This document shows, piece after piece, positions 57,944-64,000 of a stretch of DNA of 64,000 nt; within the stretch, counting starts at the first letter, position 1; every line of letters starts with the position of its first letter. Origin of the DNA: Desulfuromonadales bacterium (lineage in GTDB: Bacteria > Desulfobacterota > Desulfuromonadia > Desulfuromonadales > Syntrophotaleaceae); the NCBI GenBank assembly GCA_013619105.1, contig JABXKU010000004.1, positions 1 through 64,000 of the forward strand, read 5' to 3'. A model generated the notes under the pieces. The model saw only the letters and a list, made by a program, of their open reading frames with translations. It was not told the DNA's origin and ran no database searches. The translations under genes and the position numbers were made by a program.

Positions 57944-58031
57944 CTGGTCCTCCCTGTTTGCGGTCAACAGTCTGGCGCTGACGGTTCATTGTGCGTTCCT
58001 TTATTATATAACAACAACGCCAAACCGTTCG

Positions 58032-58051
58032 ATTGTCACAAAAATGACAAT
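58032..58051. promoter_or_regulatory. Putative CRP/FNR-family operator
   Basis: ATTGTCA-N6-TGACAAT perfect inverted repeat centred about 60 bp before the predicted TSS. Confidence 0.5.
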
Positions 58052-58066
58052 TTCTCATATTTTTAC

Positions 58067-58095
58067 TTGCCAGCCGCTATTCCCTTTGCTATACA
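58067..58095 (+). promoter_or_regulatory. Sigma70-like promoter for the TonB operon
   Basis: TTGCCA-N17-TATACA. Confidence 0.6.
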
Positions 58096-58119
58096 ACGAA
58101 GGTCCAAGATTTAATTAAG

Positions 58120-58312
58120 ATGGGCTTCGCAGCCCGCTGACATAAAAGTCCACTCCGATTTAAGGCCGGCTAAGGCAATAGCTAAGCTACCTTGAACGAT
58201 GGGTGTCCCTGGAAACGGTGGCGCCTCCCGCATTTGGAAAGGAGTCGACCTGCGAACGCGTATTCCAAGGTATATGGTGCGCTGGCGGGGTGACCCGTCA
58301 GCGCATTTTTTT
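58120..58312 (+). ncRNA. Structured leader / candidate riboswitch with intrinsic terminator
   Basis: TACCTTGAA (58188) pairs with TTCCAAGGTA (58263); internal GGTGTC/GGCGCC hairpin with GAAA loop; terminator TGCGCTGGCGGG/CCCGTCAGCGCA + T7 at 58278-58312. Confidence 0.65.
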
Positions 58313-58371
58313 ATGTGCTGTATTGATAGGTACACATTTGATGGACATTTTTTTTCTTCAGGAGGAATTTC

Positions 58372-60342
58372 ATGAACACAAGATTATTTACACCGCTGGT
58401 CTGGGTGTGCTTGTTGGCTTTGCTGCCGGCAATGCCAAGTTTTGCAGCTGACAGCGAAGTATTTTCCCTCGGCGAGGTTATCGTTACCGGTGAACAGCAG
58501 GTGGTCAATCTGGCTACTACCGTGACCGAGGTGACTGCCGAGGATATCGAGCAGCGCGGTGCGCGAAATGTCGCTGAGGCCTTGGAGCAACTGCCCGGTG
58601 TTGATGTGCAGAAGGGCGGCAAAGGTCAGAGCTATGTCAGTATTCGTGGTTTTGAGCAGGGCGATCTGAAAATATTGATCGACGGCGTGCCGGTCTACGA
58701 GCAGTATTTTCGTAGTATCGACCTTGACCAGCTTCCGGTCGATTCCATTGCCAAGATCACCGTGACCAAGGGAGCTTCTTCGGTACTGTACGGGGCCAAC
58801 ACCATGGGTGGGGTCATCAATATTATCACCAAAAAAGCCGGCTCCAAGCCGAGCGCCACGGTGTCCGGTGCCTGGGGGGATTACGACACCCAACACTACG
58901 GCGTCAGTTTCAGCGCGCCCGCCGGCCCCTTCAATTACCGGCTGGGATACACCTATCGCCATTCCAATGGCTGGCGCCTGTCCAGCGACTACGATGAGGA
59001 CCACTGGGCGGCACAGTACAGTTCCTATACCCAGGATGACGGTGGCGCAATGGATGACACCGGTTATCTTATGCACAACTTTAATGCCAAGTTTGGTTTC
59101 GAGCCCTCAGACAATACTAAGCTGTACCTGACTCTCGACGTGAACGACAACGAAAAGGGTATCCCCTCCAGAAACTGGTATTTCGAAGACTGGAAGCAAT
59201 GGCAGGTGAGTCTGGTCGGGGAGCAGCGCATTAACGATGTTCTGCGGGTCAAGGCCCGGGCCTATTATGTCGACCACGAGGATACCCTGCGTGATACCGA
59301 CTGGACCGATCGGTCCTGGTTCTATAAGTCCGCTTACGATAACTATACCATTGGCGGCGAAGCCCAGGCGTTTATGGATTTCAGCGACTTAAGTTTCCTG
59401 AAGGTCGGGTTCAGCTTCTTGCGGGATAATTGTCAGCAAGAAGAAATGGAGGCTCCCGGAGCTTCCTGGGAAGATACCGGCGAGTACGAATCTGACACCT
59501 ACTCGCTCGGTGTGGAAGACGAGATCAAGGTCAATGACTGGTTGGCCTTCACCGTCGGCGCTAGCTACGATTACTTTGACCCTCGTGAGTCAGATGATCA
59601 GCCAGTGCCCGATAGCATCGGTTCCTTCAACCCCCAGGCCGGGGTGGTCGTAACCCTGTCGGACAGCACCTTGCTGCACGGATCCGTCGGTAAAAAGATT
59701 CGCTTCCCCCATCTGAAAGAGTTGTACAGTGAGGCAACGGGTGGCAACCCCGACCTTGATCCCCAGGAGACCATCGCCTATGAAGTCGGTGTGACCCAGC
59801 AATTCTCGGATGCCGTCAACGGTTCGGTAGCCATTTTCTACAACGATATCAAGGACCTGATCGTGAAGGGCGAAGTCGCCGGTTACGATGACGATATTTA
59901 TTACAATGTAGGTAACGCCAACATCTTCGGTGTCGAAGCCACTCTTGGGGCCGATATCACCGACCGTTTCTGGGTCGGTATCAACTATACCTACCTCAAT
60001 ACCGAAGACGAAGAGACGAATAAAGAACTGGAAGAGCGGCCCCGCCATCGGGCTAACCTCGACGCCCGCTATCGGTTCCCCTTCGGTCTCTCGATTTCGA
60101 GTCAACTCTCGATTACCGACCGCCAGTTTTATTCTAAGGAAGTCGCTCGCAGAAACTACGAGTGGACCGAGAATGATGATTTTGTGTTGCTGAATGCACG
60201 GGTTGAGCAGAGTCTTGAAGCCTGGAAAATTACTGGCAAAGCTTTCCTCGAGGTGAACAACATCACCGACCGTGACTACACCGAAGGCGGTGACCTGATG
60301 CCCGGCCGTAACTTCATGGCTGGTTTGAACTTCACTTATTAA
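58372..60342 (+). CDS. TonB-dependent receptor
   Basis: Signal peptide; plug domain (EVIVTGEQQ…GVPVYEQYF…GASSVLYGANTMGGVINIITKK); C-terminal aromatic residue. Confidence 0.94.
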   Translation: MNTRLFTPLVWVCLLALLPAMPSFAADSEVFSLGEVIVTGEQQVVNLATTVTEVTAEDIEQRGARNVAEALEQLPGVDVQKGGKGQSYVSIRGFEQGDLKILIDGVPVYEQYFRSIDLDQLPVDSIAKITVTKGASSVLYGANTMGGVINIITKKAGSKPSATVSGAWGDYDTQHYGVSFSAPAGPFNYRLGYTYRHSNGWRLSSDYDEDHWAAQYSSYTQDDGGAMDDTGYLMHNFNAKFGFEPSDNTKLYLTLDVNDNEKGIPSRNWYFEDWKQWQVSLVGEQRINDVLRVKARAYYVDHEDTLRDTDWTDRSWFYKSAYDNYTIGGEAQAFMDFSDLSFLKVGFSFLRDNCQQEEMEAPGASWEDTGEYESDTYSLGVEDEIKVNDWLAFTVGASYDYFDPRESDDQPVPDSIGSFNPQAGVVVTLSDSTLLHGSVGKKIRFPHLKELYSEATGGNPDLDPQETIAYEVGVTQQFSDAVNGSVAIFYNDIKDLIVKGEVAGYDDDIYYNVGNANIFGVEATLGADITDRFWVGINYTYLNTEDEETNKELEERPRHRANLDARYRFPFGLSISSQLSITDRQFYSKEVARRNYEWTENDDFVLLNARVEQSLEAWKITGKAFLEVNNITDRDYTEGGDLMPGRNFMAGLNFTY

Positions 60343-60423
60343 TCATTTGCTTTGGGCTGTCCTAGACCTAAATCTGTTGTCTAGGACAGCCCATTTAGTT
60401 TCCCTCCGCAAGGGGATTTAAGC

Positions 60424-61308
60424 ATGACAGTAACAACTGCCTCCTCTGTGTTATTTAATGTGGCTGCCGGTACCTATGCCGGCAGCCTTTTCTTCCATTT
60501 GCTGAAACGCCACCGCTTTAGCTGTTGGCTGCTGGGACTCGGTTTTGCCCTGCACACGGCCAGTCAGGTGAGTCGCTGCTGGCGCTGGGGTGTCTTCTCC
60601 CTCGACGGGGTGTTCAATGGCGCCCTGTTTCTGCCCTGGTGCCTGGCTTTTTTGGCCCTGTTCTGTCTGTGGCGGGGCCGACAGCAGGATGCGGCTTCGA
60701 TGAGCTGGTTGGTCGCCCCGGCGATGTTCATCACCTTGCTCCTGCCAATCCAAATTCCTGCTCCCGGTCCCTTTACGGCCACTTGGTCGTCGCCCATGTT
60801 TTTCTGCTTGGAGGTGCTGGCTATCGCTTGCTTTCTGGCCAGTGGCTGGTTCGCCTGGCGTCAGCTGCGTCGCCGCGATGACGATCAGCTCTTTAACCAG
60901 TTGGCCATCTGGGGTTTTATCCTCTACAGCTTGGCTCAGGTGGTCGGGGCTGTCTGGAGTTATCTCGGCTGGGCCAGCCTTTTCCACTGGGGCGAGCGGC
61001 ATCTGCAATCGGCGGCCATCTGGTGCCTTTATTGCGGTTATCTTCATACCCAATTCGACCGCTCTTTCGATATGCGCAAAAAGGCCCGCTGGGCTTTGAC
61101 CAGTGCGCTGGTCGTGTTGCTCGTCGCCTATGCTCTGCAGGTAGCGGCTCATCTCACCGTGCTCAATCCGGCTAAGGTTTCTGGCAAAGGATCTGGTAGA
61201 GGTGAGGCCCGAGTGACCGCTCAGGAGCAGGTGCACGTTGCCCTGCCCCATGGCGCCGTGCCAGGAGCCTGCCGTGATCCAAAACTGGCGGAGGAAAGCC
61301 ATGATTAA
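60424..61308 (+). CDS. CcsA/CcmC/HemX-like cytochrome c biogenesis membrane protein
   Basis: Multi-TM protein; W-rich loop and His positions resemble CcsA-type; overlaps a ResB-like gene. Confidence 0.7.
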   Translation: MTVTTASSVLFNVAAGTYAGSLFFHLLKRHRFSCWLLGLGFALHTASQVSRCWRWGVFSLDGVFNGALFLPWCLAFLALFCLWRGRQQDAASMSWLVAPAMFITLLLPIQIPAPGPFTATWSSPMFFCLEVLAIACFLASGWFAWRQLRRRDDDQLFNQLAIWGFILYSLAQVVGAVWSYLGWASLFHWGERHLQSAAIWCLYCGYLHTQFDRSFDMRKKARWALTSALVVLLVAYALQVAAHLTVLNPAKVSGKGSGRGEARVTAQEQVHVALPHGAVPGACRDPKLAEESHD

Positions 61309-62068
61309 GTGTCTCTGGAAGGCTCTGGCCAGCATTCGCCTGACCCTATGGTTGCTCGTCTTGCTCACTCTGAATCTGTTTGTCGGCAGCTTCTACGCTA
61401 AATTCATGCCGGTGTTCGGCGAATTGAACACCAAGCTCTTCCCCGTCTGGCTGATGACGCGCAGTGACATCCACAGCTGGTGGATCTTCACTTTATTTGG
61501 CCTGCTAGCTCTGCTCTTTGCCAACACCTTGGCCTGTACCCTGGACCGGGTCCATTTTTTGTGGGGCAAGCGTCAACATCATCGCCGCAGCATCTTTTTT
61601 TTACTGCTGGCGCCTTCGATCATGCATTTCTGTTTTTTGTTTATCATCGGAGGACATGCCCTGACCGAATTTACCGGCAGCAAGGAGCGGCTGCTGGCTG
61701 TGGTTGGCGAACAGGTTAGTTTCGATGATCTGCAAGTCACCATGCTGGATCGGCACTACGATTACTGGCAGGCACCGGCACTTGAGGGGAAAATGCAGCA
61801 ATGCACCGCAACCCTGGAGCTGAAAAGCGGCTCTAACGTCGAGCAGCGCCCAATCGCCATCCTCGAGCCCCTCTATTGGCAAGGCTACACCCTGCACCTC
61901 GGCATGGCTGGCAAACCCGGTATCGACGAACTGCCCCCGTTACAAATTACCGTTAAAAAGGATCCTGGGCTGTTGTTGATTTTGATCGGCAACACGGTGC
62001 TGTGTCTGCTGATGCTCTGGTACTTTCCGCAAATCCGTAAGATTCGCAACGGAGGACAAAAGCAATGA
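61301..62068 (+). CDS. ResB/Ccs1-like cytochrome c biogenesis protein
   Basis: MIKCLWKALASIRLTLWLLVLLTLNLFVGSFY N-terminus; TM-rich with periplasmic domain; ATGATTAA overlap with upstream gene. Confidence 0.75.
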   Translation: MIKCLWKALASIRLTLWLLVLLTLNLFVGSFYAKFMPVFGELNTKLFPVWLMTRSDIHSWWIFTLFGLLALLFANTLACTLDRVHFLWGKRQHHRRSIFFLLLAPSIMHFCFLFIIGGHALTEFTGSKERLLAVVGEQVSFDDLQVTMLDRHYDYWQAPALEGKMQQCTATLELKSGSNVEQRPIAILEPLYWQGYTLHLGMAGKPGIDELPPLQITVKKDPGLLLILIGNTVLCLLMLWYFPQIRKIRNGGQKQ

Positions 62069-63870
62069 GACGATTCGCCCAGCTGTTCAGTACGATGCTG
62101 GCCTGGCTGCTGCTCTGCAGCACTGCCCTGGCCATGACCAACCATGGCCCGCCTGCCGAACCGGTACTGACCATTACCGGCAAGGTGACTAACCCTCTCA
62201 AGCTGACCGTTGCCGACCTGGCGCGTTTTCAGTCGGTGGAGATTCAGCTCAACGAGGTCGACCGTGATCGTCAATTCCACGGTATCTACCTTCATCAGGC
62301 CGTGCCCCTGCGCACCCTACTGGATATGGCTGAAATCACCACGCAGAACCAACCGACTAAAAAGGGCATCGAGTTAGCCATTCGGGTGACCGGTGTTTCT
62401 GGTAAGCAGGTGGTTCTCTCCTGGGGTGAAATCTATTACAGCAATGCAGCTGAATATGCGATTGCTTTTGCTGCGGCCCCCGTTAAGCCGATGATGACCG
62501 AGGCACGCTGCCTGAAATGCCACGGACCTGAAATCTATCAGTCGGCACTTGATCAGTATGAGCGGCCAGCACTGATGCCCAAATTGCTGATTCGTGGCGA
62601 CTTCTATACCGATCGGTGTGTGGAAGGTGTCACCCGTATCGAGGTTATCGACATTTACCCAAAGCTCAAGAGCGATCGGTCACTCAAGCTTGAATCGAGC
62701 GAATTTCAAGTCACAGGTTTGGTCACCAAGGAGCTAAAGCTCTCCAGTCTCAAAGACTATCCTCAAATGTCCATGTGGAAGAAGGTCGTGGGCCTGCATA
62801 TGGGTTATCACGGTCTGCATCTTTATAAGGGGGTGTCCCTGGCTAAGGTGCTGGAAGCAGCCGGAGTCGGCGATGATCTGACCAAGGCGGTGATGATCTC
62901 CGCGCCGGATGGCTACCGGGCGCTCTTCTCCTTTGGCGAGCTGTTTCAGTCTTTTAAAGGGCGGCGCATCATGTTGGCCGAAAGTGTTGATGGAAAGCCC
63001 CTTAAAGGGCAGCGCGGTGGAAAATACCGGATTATCGTTCCCGAAGAACTGGTTGATGATCGGGACGTATTGGCTGTCGATCGCATCGAAATTATCGACT
63101 TAAAACCTAAGGCGAAAATTTCGATTATTGGCGTCGGCCCTGGCGATACCGATCTTCTCACCCTGGAGGCCCTTAGCGCCCTGGCTCGTGCCGATGTGCT
63201 GGTGGCCCCAGAGGATATTGCCAAACGCTTTGCCCCTTACCTCGGCAACAAGCCGAACCTGTTTGACCCGTTGCAGCTGATTAAGCACATCTACCGCAAG
63301 GCCCATCCGGACCTTAGCGCAGAGGAGTTGTCGGAGCAGGTCACGGTTGAACGGGACGCCGGTGTACAGAAGATTCGTCAGGCTCTCGATGAAGGCAAGA
63401 ACGTGGCCTTTCTCGATTGGGGCGATTCCCTCATCTACGGCAGCTCTCGCTGGATTCGTCATTACTTCAGCGACGATGAACTGGAGACGGTGGCGGCCCT
63501 GAGTTCCTTTAATGTCGCCAATGCCATGATTCAGCGCGATATCGGTGCCGGGGGATCTATTGTGATCACCATGCCAAGCGGACTGAAAGAACATCCCCAG
63601 TTGCTTGAAGCGGTGGCCAAGAGCGGTGATACCCTGGCTATCTTTATGGGTTTGAAAGAATTTCAGGAACTGAAACCCCAATTCGATAACTACTATGCCG
63701 CCGATACCCCGGTGGCTCTGGTCTTCAGTGCCGGTGTGGCCGGCAGCGAACGGCTGGTGCGCACCACCTTGGAGCAGGCAGTGGAAGAGCTGATGGCCGA
63801 TTCGGAAAAATTCCTCGGTCTGATCTACATGGGACCGCGTCTCAATCAGCGTTCCAGCGAATGTCAGTAA
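62065..63870 (+). CDS. Exported fusion: signal peptide + two Mo-cofactor-oxidoreductase-fold domains with CLKCH motif + tetrapyrrole methylase domain
   Basis: MRRFAQLFSTMLAWLLLCSTALA signal; LTITGKVTNPLKLTVADLARF and FQVTGLVTKELKLSSLKDYP; CLKCH; ISIIGVGPGDTDLLTLEAL methylase motif. Confidence 0.85.
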   Translation: MRRFAQLFSTMLAWLLLCSTALAMTNHGPPAEPVLTITGKVTNPLKLTVADLARFQSVEIQLNEVDRDRQFHGIYLHQAVPLRTLLDMAEITTQNQPTKKGIELAIRVTGVSGKQVVLSWGEIYYSNAAEYAIAFAAAPVKPMMTEARCLKCHGPEIYQSALDQYERPALMPKLLIRGDFYTDRCVEGVTRIEVIDIYPKLKSDRSLKLESSEFQVTGLVTKELKLSSLKDYPQMSMWKKVVGLHMGYHGLHLYKGVSLAKVLEAAGVGDDLTKAVMISAPDGYRALFSFGELFQSFKGRRIMLAESVDGKPLKGQRGGKYRIIVPEELVDDRDVLAVDRIEIIDLKPKAKISIIGVGPGDTDLLTLEALSALARADVLVAPEDIAKRFAPYLGNKPNLFDPLQLIKHIYRKAHPDLSAEELSEQVTVERDAGVQKIRQALDEGKNVAFLDWGDSLIYGSSRWIRHYFSDDELETVAALSSFNVANAMIQRDIGAGGSIVITMPSGLKEHPQLLEAVAKSGDTLAIFMGLKEFQELKPQFDNYYAADTPVALVFSAGVAGSERLVRTTLEQAVEELMADSEKFLGLIYMGPRLNQRSSECQ

Positions 63871-63925
63871 CACTGGTTTGATGCAATGCGTTGAACTCGT
63901 GGCGCGTTGGTAAGATGGATACAAA

Positions 63926-63976
63926 GGGGCAGACTCGCAGTGGTGATGGAATTGTGCGAGTCTGCCCCTCTTTTTT
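63926..63976 (+). terminator. Intrinsic terminator after the TonB operon
   Basis: GGGGCAGACTCGCA…TGCGAGTCTGCCCC followed by TCTTTTTT. Confidence 0.8.
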
Positions 63977-64000
63977 GAAGGGAAAGAGCTTGTGATGACA

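Noticed and set aside
58120-58312. Cobalamin riboswitch upstream of the TonB receptor
   Set aside because: Considered because of TonB context, but I do not see the B12-box or other conserved cobalamin-riboswitch segments; left unclassified.
60451-61368. 305-aa minus-strand ORF antisense to the CcsA-like gene
   Set aside because: Shadow ORF; the plus-strand gene has clear TM pattern and operon overlap.

Overview
This 64 kb window is GC-rich and gene-dense. It looks like a chromosomal segment of a Desulfuromonadales-type deltaproteobacterium; that placement is inferred from gene content, not tested. From left to right it holds: (i) a housekeeping block (fmt, DUF116, htpX, rsmB, rpe, NUDIX, fused homocysteine methyltransferase/MTHFR, glutaredoxin); (ii) small lipoproteins and a chemoreceptor with an atypical signalling tip; (iii) a roughly 17 kb minus-strand molybdenum-hydroxylase island with an aldehyde oxidoreductase, MoeA-like protein, modABC, XdhC, MobA/MocA-like-HD protein, MJ0619-like radical SAM protein, AMP-ligase, methyltransferase, C_GCAxxG_C_C protein, GltD/Hdr-like oxidoreductase, DUF3343, DUF364 and class-V aminotransferase; (iv) a NifX-like/YezD-like neighbourhood with three near-identical structured RNA elements, each ending in an intrinsic terminator just upstream of a start codon; (v) a complete nuoA-N operon with a NuoB-C-D fusion; (vi) rnhA, tRNA-Glu, tRNA-Lys, purA, hisZ, serA, pepA, a PhnP-like hydrolase and a second EF-G; (vii) a TonB-receptor/CcsA-like/ResB-like operon ending in an exported protein with two Mo-cofactor-fold domains, a CxxCH motif and a tetrapyrrole-methylase domain, preceded by a structured leader RNA. 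The strongest candidates for undescribed biology are the repeated RNA element, the TonB/CcsBA/methylase-fusion operon with its leader, and the uncharacterised chemistry implied by the Mo-hydroxylase island.
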